Source: Burkholderiales bacterium RIFCSPLOWO2_02_FULL_57_36 | Lineage (GTDB): Bacteria > Pseudomonadota > Gammaproteobacteria > Burkholderiales > Burkholderiaceae_D | Length of the DNA stretch: 64,000 nt | Reading direction: 5' to 3' | Assembly: GCA_001770855.1 (NCBI GenBank) | Contig: MESE01000081.1 | Span: 21,686 to 85,685, forward strand | In this document: one piece after another, positions 48,698 through 62,165 of the stretch | Numbering within the stretch: position 1 is the stretch's first letter | Layout: every line of letters starts with the position of its first letter | Position numbers and translations under genes: made by a program | The notes under the pieces: generated by a model | What the model was told of the DNA's origin: nothing | The model's input: the letters and a program-made list of their open reading frames with translations, nothing else | Database searches by the model: none

Positions 48698-49916
48698 ATG
48701 GAGAGCAAGCACATGGGGCGCGGAAATCTCGCTTGAATATGGAAAGGCGCTGCGTGACTACGACCAGCCGAGCGGTAGTTTCCGCGTTTTCGGTAGCAAC
48801 GGTCCGATCGGGTGGACGGAAAAGCCACTCGTTTCAGGGCCAGGCGTTATCCTTGGACGAAAGGGGGCCTACCGTGGAGTGGAATTTTCCCGCGAGCCGT
48901 TCTTCGTTATAGACACCGCCTATTACGTCGTTCCAAAGACCGAGTTAGATATGCGATGGCTCTACTACGCTATTAAGTATCACAAGCTTGGTGAGATTGA
49001 CGATGGTTCACCAATTCCATCAACAACTCGGTCGGCGGTCTATGTGAGGGATTTCGATGTCCCACTCTTAGCCGAGCAAAAAGCCATCGCGGCGGTGCTT
49101 GGGGCGCTGGACGACAAGATCGAGTTGAACCGGCGGATAACCGTGACGCTGGAGGCGATGGCGCGAGCGCTGTTCCAGAGCTGGTTCGTGGATTTCGACC
49201 CCGTCCGCGCCAAACTCGACGGCCGCGCCCCCGCCGCCATCGACCTAGCCACCGCCGACCTCTTTCCCGAGCACTTCGAGCATGGTGAACATGGGATGCT
49301 CCCCGTCGGCTGGCGACATGTGACCATCGAAGAAGTCTGCGCCATCAACGCTTGGACGCTCGGCAAGAACGATGAATTGGAGACGCTCGAATACGTCGAG
49401 ATTTCCGAAGTTAGTCGCGGCAACATCGCCAATATCGCTATCTATCCGCGTGGCGAAGAACCCAGTCGGGCTCGCCGCCGCCTGCGCCACGGTGACACTG
49501 TTCTTTCCACCGTTCGCCCCGACCGAGGCTCCTATTTTCTTGCACTAAACCCACCGGAGAACCGCGTCGCCTCAACCGGATTCGTGGTGCTTACACCAAC
49601 GAAGGTTCCGTGGTCATTCGTCCACGCAGCAATGATTCAGTCTGAAGTCTCCGACTACCTTGGTCAGATGGCCGATGGCGGAGCCTATCCGGCCGTGCGT
49701 CCGGAAATCATCGGAGCCATGAAGATTGCGCTACCAAACGAACCAAAGATTCTCGACGCCTTTCACCGCACCTGCGCACCGCTCTTTGAGCGAGCTGAAA
49801 TCAACCGCATCCAATCTCGCATCCTTGCCACCCTGCGCGACACGCTTCTACCGAAGCTGTTGAGCGGCGAGCTTTCCGTTTCCGAAACCACTAAAACGAA
49901 AAAGAAAACACAATGA
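48687..49916 (+). CDS. hsdS: Type I restriction-modification specificity subunit
   Basis: 409 residues that recognise the split DNA target. It shows two target-recognition domains (about 1-120 and 200-330), each followed by a coiled spacer. The central one is clear: [46 protein letters not shown] (about 128-175). The terminal one ([27 protein letters not shown]) is also typical. The start overlaps hsdM and its own last four bases overlap the methyltransferase-like gene (ATGA). The target sequence cannot be predicted. Confidence 0.93.
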
Positions 49917-50755
49917 ACCTGATGCAACTAATCAAGCTGGTTTTGGATGACGCATACGCAGCAATTGTTGCGCCAGACGACGCTACAAAGGATGCTCAAA
50001 TCAAGGTAGAAATGACGAATCTGTCGGCCGAGTATGGGAATCTAACAAGCAAAGCATGCGCACCAATCGACTATAGTAATGCCGTGAAGCGATTCGCATA
50101 TATCTACAAGTACACTGTCGCACATGCGGATTACATCATGCAGCTCATCAAAGCATCGAACGAGCTGCGCGAGTTACTTGACAAGAGATCCATCGAAGTA
50201 GCATGCCTCGGTGGTGGTCCCGGCAGCGACCTGCTCGGAATTCTGAAATTTCTCATCCAGACAGGAGCAAAAGATCTCAGCTTGAAATGCTACATCTTCG
50301 ACAAGGAACGGGCATGGGGCGACTCATGGAGTGATGTGGCGAGCTTGCTCAAGCCGCCATTCCAAATTTATCCAGTGTTTCAACAGATGGATATCACAGA
50401 TGCAACAACTTGGGCGAGCTATCAGAAATTCCTTCGTGCGGACTTGTTCACACTGAGCTATTTTCTATCCGAGGTTTGGAAGATCAAAGACGCGGCAGAA
50501 CCTTTTTTTGAGCATTGCCTGTCTCAAATGAAATCCGGTTCAATGATTCTCTTCGTCGACAACAATGATTCACGCTTTCGCGATTGGTTCGATGCAATGT
50601 CAAAGAGGCACAAGCTCGTTGTGATTGAATCGGCAGAAGGTGAGCTATGCTTTTCGAACGATGAAGAAAAAGACGATTTGGGCGTTTACTTCCGTAAGTT
50701 TGGGTGGCCGAAGAGAAAGAGCGATGCCGCGTGGCGGATAATGGCGAAAGGTTAG
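49913..50755 (+). CDS. SAM-dependent methyltransferase-like protein coupled to a DUF1848 gene
   Basis: 280 residues. A Rossmann SAM-binding motif is clear: VACLGGGPGSDLLG (about 96-109), followed by an acidic position (YIFDKERAWGDSW, about 125-137). A DLFTLSYFLSEVWK segment (about 180-193) resembles the motif IV region of class I methyltransferases. The N-terminus is helical and of unknown type. It overlaps the hsdS stop by four bases and ends three bases before the DUF1848 gene, so it belongs to the restriction operon. Substrate (nucleic acid, protein or small molecule) is not evident. It is not a homologue of HsdM. Confidence 0.7.
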   Translation: MNLMQLIKLVLDDAYAAIVAPDDATKDAQIKVEMTNLSAEYGNLTSKACAPIDYSNAVKRFAYIYKYTVAHADYIMQLIKASNELRELLDKRSIEVACLGGGPGSDLLGILKFLIQTGAKDLSLKCYIFDKERAWGDSWSDVASLLKPPFQIYPVFQQMDITDATTWASYQKFLRADLFTLSYFLSEVWKIKDAAEPFFEHCLSQMKSGSMILFVDNNDSRFRDWFDAMSKRHKLVVIESAEGELCFSNDEEKDDLGVYFRKFGWPKRKSDAAWRIMAKG

Positions 50756-50758
50756 GAC

Positions 50759-51706
50759 ATGATCATCTCTGCCAGCTACAAGACGGACATTCCCACCTTC
50801 TACGGGGAGTGGTTTATGAATCGTTTGCGCGCTGGCTACTGCAAGATGGTCAATCCTTACAATCGGCGTGTCATTCGTGTTTCGCTTCAACGAGAGAACG
50901 TCGAAGGCATCGTGTTCTGGACAAAAAATGTTGGACCATTTTTGCAACATCTGCCCGAGGTAAAGCAGCGTGGTTTTCCGTTCATTCTTCAGCACACCAT
51001 CAACGGCTATCCAAGAGTGCTTGAACAGTCAGTCGTGGATGCGCAGAAGGCTGTGGCGCATTTGCGCCAAGTCTCCGATGCGTTCGGTCCTCGGGTTTGC
51101 GTTTGGCGCTACGACACGATCATCAATTCTTCGCTCACTCCCCGCGAATACCATATCGACACGTTCTCGCGCCTAGCGAAGTCGTTGGAGGGCGCGACCG
51201 ACGAGGTCGTAATTTCGTTTGCGCATCTCTATCAAAAGACGCTGCGGAACATGGAAAAAGCAGCCAAAGAGCATGGATTCACATGGTCCGATCCAGCTGA
51301 TGATTGGAAGAGGAGTCTTGCTGCAGAGCTTGTTTCGATAGCCGCAGGTCATCGGATTCGCCTGACAGTTTGCAGCCAGCCTCAGTTCATCATGCCCGGC
51401 TGCTACGAAGCACGATGTGTTGATGCGGACCGGCTTACCGATGTTGTCGGCAACCAGGTCAAGGCTGGCCTGAAAGGAAATCGGAAGGAGTGCGGATGTT
51501 TCGAGTCCCGCGACATAGGGGAATACGACACTTGCCCACATGGCTGCGTGTATTGTTACGCGGTCCAGAATCAGGCGCTCGCAAAGGCGCGTTACAAGCA
51601 GCACGACCCGATGGGGGAGTCGCTGTTCCCGTTACCCGCCGACGCAGTTGAATCTGCCAAGAACGATGGTCAGCTCGGGCTATTCGGTGAAGCCGATAAC
51701 CGTTAA
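50759..51706 (+). CDS. DUF1848 family protein with a CX3CX2C motif
   Basis: 315 residues. The start MIISASYKTDIPTFYGEWFMNRLRAGYCKMVNPYNRR is typical of DUF1848. The C-terminus has CGC (245-247), then CPHGCVYC (Cys259, Cys263, Cys266), the CX3CX2C spacing of 4Fe-4S radical-SAM enzymes, but near the C-terminus instead of the N-terminus. A barrel-like order (IVFWTKNVGPFL; FPFILQHTINGYPRVLE; VCVWRYDTIINSS) is seen. It lies three bases after the methyltransferase-like gene, inside the type I operon. Function is unknown; a Fe-S protein acting on nucleic acid is an inference. Confidence 0.8.
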   Translation: MIISASYKTDIPTFYGEWFMNRLRAGYCKMVNPYNRRVIRVSLQRENVEGIVFWTKNVGPFLQHLPEVKQRGFPFILQHTINGYPRVLEQSVVDAQKAVAHLRQVSDAFGPRVCVWRYDTIINSSLTPREYHIDTFSRLAKSLEGATDEVVISFAHLYQKTLRNMEKAAKEHGFTWSDPADDWKRSLAAELVSIAAGHRIRLTVCSQPQFIMPGCYEARCVDADRLTDVVGNQVKAGLKGNRKECGCFESRDIGEYDTCPHGCVYCYAVQNQALAKARYKQHDPMGESLFPLPADAVESAKNDGQLGLFGEADNR

Positions 51707-51808
51707 TCGCTTTAAGTGTTCAGAGCCGCCTCCGAACAATATGAAGACAGCTTCGCACATGTGGCGCATGGTTGCGCACATTTGCTGGAACCTGAAGATG
51801 ACATTACG

Positions 51809-51937
51809 ATGAGCAACGGGAACCAGGTGAGCATTTTCGCGGAGAGTGAATTGATGCGGGAGGCAGTTATCCGGAAATTCCGGATAGTTCGCCAGGAGCT
51901 TGACTTTCATTTAGACGCAAACCGCCAAAGATCATGA
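51809..51937 (+). pseudogene. RhuM-like scrap carrying a palindrome
   Basis: A 42-codon frame whose ESELMREAVIRKFRIVRQE part resembles the HELPEDAVIRNFRITA stretch of the RhuM protein 400 bases downstream. A perfect 19-bp palindrome (TATCCGGAA A TTCCGGATA) covers 51868-51886. It lies at the junction before the hsdR fragment and has no beginning or end of a complete gene. I read it as debris from recombination. Confidence 0.55.
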
Positions 51938-52056
51938 ACCTCAACGAAGCTAACGTCGAAGAAGCAACCCTTGAATGGTTCGGTGAGCTGGGCTATGCCG
52001 TCGGGCCCGGGCAACTATTCAGCGGTACTTGCAAGTTCGATTTGAGAGCAGGATGA
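51934..52056 (+). pseudogene. Duplicated 5' fragment of hsdR
   Basis: A frame of 40 codons starts [24 protein letters not shown], nearly identical to the start of the intact hsdR at 54121 ([24 protein letters not shown]), including the upstream bases TTTCATTTAGACGC. Homology breaks at about codon 26 and a stop follows. The intact gene lies 2.1 kb downstream, with rhuM and the AlbA_2 gene between. Confidence 0.85.
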
Positions 52057-52060
52057 ACCG

Positions 52061-52612
52061 ATGAGCAAAAACAAACCTACGCCCACTCCCGGCGGTCGCT
52101 CCAAAAAGAACACCGCGGTCTCCCTGGTTCGCTCTTCGGCGGAGGAATACCTGACCTTTGTGGCTGCCAGCGGTCAAGGCGGCGTCGAAGCCCTTTACGC
52201 CGATGAAAATGTCTGGCTCACGCAGAAGATGATGGGGCAGCTCTACGATGTGGAGACTCACACCATCAACTACCACCTCAAGAAAGTCTTCGCCGACCAC
52301 GAGCTTCCGGAGGATGCAGTTATTCGAAATTTTCGAATAACTGCCGCCGACGGCAAAACCTACGACACCCGGCACTACAACCTCTCCGCCATCATCGCCG
52401 TCGGCTACAAGGTGAACTCGGAACGCGCCGTCCAGTTCCGCAAATGGGCCTCTGGCATCATTGAATCTTTCACCATCAAGGGCTTTGCGATGGATGACGA
52501 GCGTCTGAAAAACGACGGCTCCATTCTCACCAGGAAGTATTTTGAAGAGCAGTTGCAGCGCATCCGGGACATCCGTCCCGTTTTGCAACCAACTGTTTAT
52601 GCATTGAAATGA
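52061..52612 (+). CDS. RhuM family protein, shortened
   Basis: 183 residues. The region VEALYADENVWLTQKMMGQLYDVETHTINYHLKKVFADHEL...AVIRNFRITAADGKTYDTRHYNLSAIIAVGYKVNSERAVQFRKWAS is the RhuM domain (about 42-145). Typical RhuM proteins are 330-345 residues and continue past YFEEQLQRIRDIR with a conserved C-terminal half. Here the frame ends shortly after (PVLQPTVYALK), so the C-terminal half is missing. The 29-base palindrome at 52316-52344 lies inside the coding region. The last four bases overlap the AlbA_2 gene. Its function in a restriction island is unknown. Confidence 0.75.
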   Translation: MSKNKPTPTPGGRSKKNTAVSLVRSSAEEYLTFVAASGQGGVEALYADENVWLTQKMMGQLYDVETHTINYHLKKVFADHELPEDAVIRNFRITAADGKTYDTRHYNLSAIIAVGYKVNSERAVQFRKWASGIIESFTIKGFAMDDERLKNDGSILTRKYFEEQLQRIRDIRPVLQPTVYALK

Positions 52613-54024
52613 CCATGGCAACGACCATCCAACAAATTGACTCTTGGCGCGCGGCCCGCTCAGAACATCAGCGTCTGGAATTCAAGGAGGCGAAGACGCA
52701 GTTCGATAACCGCAAGCTCTACAAATACTGCGTGGCCCTGGCGAATGAGGGTGGCGGGCATCTGCTGCTGGGCATCGAGGATGCGCCGCCGCGCCGCGTG
52801 GTGGGAACGACGGCGTTTAGCGCCCCGGTTGAGATGGCGGCAAAGATGTTTCAGACACTGGGTTTCCGTGTGGACATCGAAGAGGTTTCGCATCCCGATG
52901 GTCGAGTGCTGGTTTTTCATATTCCCGGGCGCCCTTTGGGTACGGTTTACGATTTCGAGGGTTCCTACCTGATGCGGGCGGGCGAGGAGCTGGTACCGAT
53001 GAGTGAGGACCGCTTGCGAGCGATCTTTGCAGAAGGCCAGCCGGACTGGCTTTCGCAACCGGCCATGCAGGATTGCGACGATGACAAAGTCGTGCAACTG
53101 CTGGATACGCAAAGTTATTTTGACCTGCTGCACTTGCCCTATCCGGTGAATCGAGCGGGAGTGTTGGAACGCTTTGAGAGCGAGAAACTGATTCGGCGCG
53201 AGGATGGCGGATGGTCGATTACCAACCTGGGAGGAATGCTTTTCGCCAAGAAACTGGATCAGTTTGATCGGCTGGCTCGCAAGGCGGCGAGGGTCATCGA
53301 GTATGAAGGTACGAACAAGCTGAAGACAAAGACTGATAAGCCGGGCGTCAAGGGCTACGCGGTCGGTTTCCAGGGGTTGGTCGAGTTCATCAACGGACTG
53401 GTGCCGTCGAACGAGGTCATTGAGCAGGCGCTCCGCCGGGAGGTGAAGATGTTTCCGGAGATCGCGGTGCGTGAATTGGTCGCCAACGCGCTGATTCATC
53501 AGGATTTTACCGAGTCCGGCATGTCGGTGATGGTGGAGATATACGCCGACCGCATGGAGATATCCAACCCGGGAAAACCGTTCATTTCGCCGGACCGTTT
53601 CATCGATGAATACCAGTCTCGCAACGAGCGACTGGCCGACCTGATGCGTCGTCTGGGTATTTGCGAGGAGAAGGGCAGCGGCGTGGACAAGGTGATCCAG
53701 GCAGCCGAAGCCTTTCAGCTTCCGGCTCCGGACTTCCGCGTGGGAGAGAAGCGCACGTCGGTGGTGCTTTTTGGCCACAAGGATTTCGAGGAAATGGACC
53801 GGAACGACCGTATTCGGGCGACCTATCAGCACAGTTGTCTTCGGTATGTAATGCACGAAAAGATGACGAATCAGAGCTTGCGGGAAAGATTTCGACTTTC
53901 CGAGAGGAAAACCGAGGCAGTATCCCGCGCCATCCGCGATACGGTGGACGCTGGAAAGATCAAGCTGGCGGACCCGGAACAAACTTCATTGCGTTATCGG
54001 CATTATTTGCCCTTCTGGGCCTGA
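52609..54024 (+). CDS. AlbA_2/Schlafen-type putative DNA-binding, ATP-binding protein
   Basis: 471 residues. The AlbA_2 domain is at about 15-130 (QRLEFKEAKTQFDNRKLYKYCVALANEGGGHLLLGIED). An HATPase-like region follows (FPEIAVRELVANALIHQDFTESGMSVMVEIYADRMEISNPGKPFI, about 280-325), with LADLMRRLGICEEKGSGVDK near 345-365, as in proteins annotated as RecG-like or ATP-binding. A C-terminal winged-helix part is likely. It is coupled to the truncated rhuM by four bases. Such proteins are often found in defence islands, but their target here is unknown. A TTTCATTTAGA repeat follows the stop. Confidence 0.85.
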   Translation: MTMATTIQQIDSWRAARSEHQRLEFKEAKTQFDNRKLYKYCVALANEGGGHLLLGIEDAPPRRVVGTTAFSAPVEMAAKMFQTLGFRVDIEEVSHPDGRVLVFHIPGRPLGTVYDFEGSYLMRAGEELVPMSEDRLRAIFAEGQPDWLSQPAMQDCDDDKVVQLLDTQSYFDLLHLPYPVNRAGVLERFESEKLIRREDGGWSITNLGGMLFAKKLDQFDRLARKAARVIEYEGTNKLKTKTDKPGVKGYAVGFQGLVEFINGLVPSNEVIEQALRREVKMFPEIAVRELVANALIHQDFTESGMSVMVEIYADRMEISNPGKPFISPDRFIDEYQSRNERLADLMRRLGICEEKGSGVDKVIQAAEAFQLPAPDFRVGEKRTSVVLFGHKDFEEMDRNDRIRATYQHSCLRYVMHEKMTNQSLRERFRLSERKTEAVSRAIRDTVDAGKIKLADPEQTSLRYRHYLPFWA

Positions 54025-54120
54025 TTTTCATTTAGATGAAAACTGCTGCATGATGCCGGAAACATCCTAACTCATTGAAAATATTAGATTTTTTCATTTA
54101 GACGCTAATCGCCAAAGGCA

Positions 54121-57330
<3,210 letters not shown>

Positions 57331-57542
57331 GCGGCGTTTTGTTCCGAAGAAGCGTATAGACCAACCCGGGAAGCCACCGACTGGGCCATCGACTCTGCAA
57401 GCTGGCGAAGTTTCAGGAGGCAGGTGTTCGGGTCATCGGCGAAGTAGCGCTCGGCCAGCAAACCCAATCGCTCAAGCTGCTCGTCGTGAGACTTGAGTTG
57501 CGAAAAATTGCTTTGCCGGCGAACACCGGTCATGAGTTCTTC

Positions 57543-58613
57543 CTATCGCAACTCGTACCAGACGCCCCGGCCAGCACCGCGCTGACTAAGGTGGCCTTGT
57601 TCAACCAAGACCCGGAAATGCTGCTTGAGCGTGTTGCGATTTCCGTTGGTCAATCGAATCGCATCGCCCATGGTGATGCGTCCATGTTCCCGTGCGAACT
57701 CGACGATCTGTAGCGAAAGCTCAGGGAGCGAGGCCAGCACCAACTTTTCACGCTCGACCTTGCGATTGAGACGGCGGACCTGTTCAGCGAGCGCGCGCAG
57801 GAAGAATGTCAGCCACGGCTGCCAATTCGGCGCACTCGTGCGGATCGTGCCTTGCGTTTGTCGCAGCGCCAGGTAATAGGCCTCCTTGCTCTGCTCGATC
57901 ACGCTTTCCAACGAGCTGTAAGGTACGTAGGCGTAGCCCGCCTGCAATAGCAACAAGGTGGTGAGCACCCGGCTAAGCCGACCATTGCCATCCTGAAATG
58001 GATGGATTTCGAGGAAAACCACGACCCAGATGCCAATGAGCAGCAAAGGATGAAACCGTGCCGCTTGGCGCTCCGCGTTGAACCAAGTGATGAGTTCAGT
58101 CATCAAGGACGGCGTATCGAATGGCGTCGCTGTTGCGAAGACGACGCCTAGTTGTTTCCCATCCTCATCAAAAGCCACCACGCTATTCGTGGAGGTTTTG
58201 TAATTGCCGCGATGCCAAGCGTCTTTCTCGCTGTAGGTCAGGAGATCGCGGTGCAGTTGCTTGATGTGGTTCTCAGTCAGTGTGATGTCCTGCCAGGACG
58301 AAAACACCAGTTCCATCACCTCGGCATAGCCGGCTACCTCTTGTTCATCGCGGGTCGCGAAAGACTTGATCTGCAAATTGGACAGCAGGCGCTCGACCTC
58401 GCGATCGGACAATCTGCTACCTTCGATGCGTGTGGACGAACCGATGCTCTCAATGGTAGCGACCCGCCGGAGTGCGGATAGCCGATCCGGTGCAAGCGTG
58501 CCGAGCGCACGCCATGCACCCTTGAACTCATCGACACCGGCGATGAGGCTCAGGATTTCTGGTGTTATCCGAACGGCATTCGTAGCGATCATGGATGCCA
58601 ATATTACACCCAT
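57543..58613 (-). CDS. Fic family protein (likely AMP transferase)
   Basis: 356 residues. The catalytic motif HPFQDGNGRLSR is present near residue 200, with the histidine needed for AMP transfer to hydroxyl groups. An inhibitory-helix signature, [S/T]xxxE[G/N], appears as SSTRIEG near residue 60, so this is a self-restrained class. The C-terminal part contains a winged-helix-like module (ITMGDAIRLTNGNRNTLKQHF). An alternative start seven codons downstream exists. It runs in front of the truncated second hsdR and is separated from groEL by about 235 bases with a terminator. The target protein is unknown. Confidence 0.92.
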   Translation of the reverse strand: MGVILASMIATNAVRITPEILSLIAGVDEFKGAWRALGTLAPDRLSALRRVATIESIGSSTRIEGSRLSDREVERLLSNLQIKSFATRDEQEVAGYAEVMELVFSSWQDITLTENHIKQLHRDLLTYSEKDAWHRGNYKTSTNSVVAFDEDGKQLGVVFATATPFDTPSLMTELITWFNAERQAARFHPLLLIGIWVVVFLEIHPFQDGNGRLSRVLTTLLLLQAGYAYVPYSSLESVIEQSKEAYYLALRQTQGTIRTSAPNWQPWLTFFLRALAEQVRRLNRKVEREKLVLASLPELSLQIVEFAREHGRITMGDAIRLTNGNRNTLKQHFRVLVEQGHLSQRGAGRGVWYELR

Positions 58614-58762
58614 TTACACCCATTTCAATGTGGCAATTCAAAAAATGCGCATGGCTTAATTTTTTGCCATTTGGCAAGTAATTGGTGCAAAGCTGATGCA
58701 GTGTTTAGTGCGTTGCATTGACGGCTGAATCCAAGCGCGCATGAATACCCTCGCTCCGTCCT

Positions 58763-58800
58763 AAAAAACAAAAAGCCCGCAAGGCGCGAACCTTGCAGGC
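58763..58800 (-). terminator. Rho-independent terminator after groEL
   Basis: On the minus strand the stem GCCTGCAAGG/CCTTGCGGGC with a 6-base loop is followed by a T-rich run. It lies about 50 bases after the groEL stop. Confidence 0.9.
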
Positions 58801-58847
58801 TTTTTTAGCAGTGCGAAAGGCAATCTGCCTTTCGCCGGCCGGCTGAT

Positions 58848-60542
<1,695 letters not shown>

Positions 60543-60588
60543 TCAAAGTATCAAATTGCGCTATCCAGGCATGAGCCCGGACATTGCA

Positions 60589-60879
60589 TTACTTTTGAAC
60601 GATTGCCATGATGTCTTCTTCGCGCATGACGAGCAATTCTTCGCCTTCGACCTTGACGGCTTGTCCGGAATACTTGCCAAACAGAACGCGGTCGCCGACT
60701 TTGACGTCGAGCTGGCGAACTTTGCCGTCTTCCAGGATCTTGCCGTTACCGATGGCGAGAACTTCGCCTTGATCCGGCTTTTCAGCAGCAGTTTCAGGAA
60801 TGATGAGGCCGGACGCAGTTTTGGTTTCCTGGTCGAGGCGCTTGACGATGACGCGATCGTGCAAAGGACGAAGGTTCAT
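60589..60879 (-). CDS. groES: Co-chaperonin GroES
   Basis: 96 residues, lid of the GroEL chamber. Sequence [45 protein letters not shown] is classical, including the mobile loop (about 16-32). AAGGAG precedes ATG 60879. It is the first gene of the operon, with a sigma-70 promoter and CIRCE upstream. Confidence 0.98.
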   Translation of the reverse strand: MNLRPLHDRVIVKRLDQETKTASGLIIPETAAEKPDQGEVLAIGNGKILEDGKVRQLDVKVGDRVLFGKYSGQAVKVEGEELLVMREEDIMAIVQK

Positions 60880-60991
60880 ACAAACTCCTTAAATTTCAAT
60901 AGGTTATGATTATTTGCGGCAAAGCTGCTGCAAAACGAAATTCACAATACAGCTTGGCCGCACTGGAAAATTCAGGTGGCTAGGGGAGTTG

Positions 60992-61018
60992 TTAGCACTC
61001 TCCTCTAGTGAGTGCTAA
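60992..61018. promoter_or_regulatory. CIRCE operator (HrcA binding site)
   Basis: A perfect inverted repeat, TTAGCACTC-N9-GAGTGCTAA, upstream of groES. This is the textbook CIRCE element, recognised by the HrcA repressor, and indicates heat-shock control of groESL. Confidence 0.97.
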
Positions 61019-61046
61019 TTATATGGGCGACCTAATGGTTTTTCAA
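61018..61046 (-). promoter_or_regulatory. Sigma-70-type promoter of groESL
   Basis: On the minus strand TTGAAA, a 17-base spacer and TATAAT, the last overlapping the edge of CIRCE. Repressor binding would block the promoter. Spacing and hexamers are near consensus. Confidence 0.85.
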
Positions 61047-61481
61047 GGCATGGTTTGATTTATTGGAATTACTTTGGGAATCCATGCCCTGTTAAATGTC
61101 TGTTCTTTGCTCAAGAAAGGGGGACATTGTCGGCGCGCCTCAGAATGATTTCCGGGGAAACTGCTACTCACTCTGTAAACATACGGAATTAAGCGTATGG
61201 AACGAAGCGCGTGTATTTTTACAGTAATTTCGTTCCACCCAGTCTTGAGATCCGCGCCGAGTGTAAAGGTTTCTCTGATCCAATCGTCTTGGTTTCTTTG
61301 CAACTGGAGTTTTGGATGCTATAAAGCAAAGGAACTGACATATTTCATGGTTATTTAGTACTGTATTAATATGCAGTATATGATTGAAATGCTTATGTAG
61401 TAACGGTTTCAGCAGACTTGCCATGACTGGATAGGCGGACACGCCGCCGGGATAGGCAGAAATTTTTTCACCCTATTTATA
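61047..61481. other. Gap before the cassettes with a LexA-box-like palindrome
   Basis: No credible gene; short minus-strand frames here lack protein-like features. The only clear motif is CTGT-N8-GCAG at 61361-61376 (CTGTATTAATATGCAG), close to the LexA consensus CTGT-N8-ACAG. As integron integrase genes are often LexA-controlled, it might be a relic of an attI/integrase region. This is inference from one motif. Confidence 0.35.
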
Positions 61482-61492
61482 GTTAAACAGCT

Positions 61493-61654
61493 ATGACCGA
61501 ATTGCTCTACGTTGCCTTGTCAGTAATCGGTTGTTTAGTCATCATTAGCTACGGCACATGGGTTTTTTTGGTAAAGCTGAAGGCGAAAGACCGACCAGTG
61601 AAAAGCTTCTGGCAGTGGCTGAAAAACATATTTGAAGGAGTGATGGGGTTATGA
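61493..61654 (+). CDS. Small single-span membrane protein of integron cassette 1
   Basis: 53 residues, MTELLYVALSVIGCLVIISY..., with one transmembrane helix (about 5-27) and a basic, amphipathic tail (VKLKAKDRPVKSFWQWLKN). It begins ten bases after the cassette boundary and is followed at 61701 by the cassette's attC site. Promoter and function are unknown; small membrane peptides are common in cassettes. No recognised family. Confidence 0.6.
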   Translation: MTELLYVALSVIGCLVIISYGTWVFLVKLKAKDRPVKSFWQWLKNIFEGVMGL

Positions 61655-61700
61655 CTATGTTTGTTGCTAAGTCGTTTTTCTTAGTTCTGCCATCACCGCC

Positions 61701-61760
61701 GTTTAACACGTTATTCAACACTGACGCACCTGCGGTGCGCCGGTTAATGCGGCGTTATAC
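61701..61760 (+). other. attC recombination site 1
   Basis: The 60-base site runs from R'' GTTTAAC (61701-61707) to R' GTTATAC (61754-61760), with an inner imperfect stem GACGCACC-TGC-GGTGCGCC. The R'' is exactly complementary to the core GTTAAAC at 61482-61488 that opens cassette 1, as required for a cassette. It closes cassette 1 (61483-61754). Confidence 0.85.
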
Positions 61761-61780
61761 GTAGAAACAGAGAGGACCAG

Positions 61781-62161
61781 GTGCCTTCAGATCTTTTTAA
61801 ATCGGAAATCTACGCGCGGATATATAAAAATCGGATTTCTCTACGATTGATTCGAAAAAATAAAAACTTAGATGCGTCTTCTGAACAGCCATTTACATCC
61901 CATAGGCTCCTAGTAGGAGATTTCGTGGTTGCGGAAAAATTACTTAAAAGGCTCGTAAAAGAGTTGGTCGGGAATTTCTGGTTTGCACCGGCTCCCTGTA
62001 TTTTGGTGCACGCAATGGAGATGACAGACGGTGGACTGTCACAGATTGAGGAACGGACATTGCTTGAACTAGGCTTGGGTTCTGGCGGAAGAAAAGTAAA
62101 GGTATACGTTGGCCCGGAGTTGAGCGACCAAGCTGTTATCGACAAATTGGACGAGCGGTGA
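61781..62161 (+). CDS. Cassette 2 protein of unknown function
   Basis: 126 residues starting with GTG 61781, about ten bases after AGAGGA. The sequence MPSDLFKSEIYARIYKNRISLRLIRKNK is basic at the start. A later part (VHAMEMTDGGLSQIEERTLLELGLGSGGRKVKVYVGPELSD, about 76-116) is glycine-rich and may form a binding loop. No family is recognised. The stop is five bases before attC 2, as in typical cassettes. Composition is more AT-rich than the flanking chromosome. Confidence 0.75.
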   Translation: MPSDLFKSEIYARIYKNRISLRLIRKNKNLDASSEQPFTSHRLLVGDFVVAEKLLKRLVKELVGNFWFAPAPCILVHAMEMTDGGLSQIEERTLLELGLGSGGRKVKVYVGPELSDQAVIDKLDER

Positions 62162-62165
62162 AAAC

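Noticed and set aside
61164..61442. A 92-codon minus-strand frame upstream of the cassettes
   Set aside because: No binding site, no family features and composition unlike protein; it does not match an integrase start.
61651..61764. A 37-codon frame overlapping the end of cassette gene 1 and attC 1
   Set aside because: It lies over the attC structure, so its coding appearance is probably accidental.
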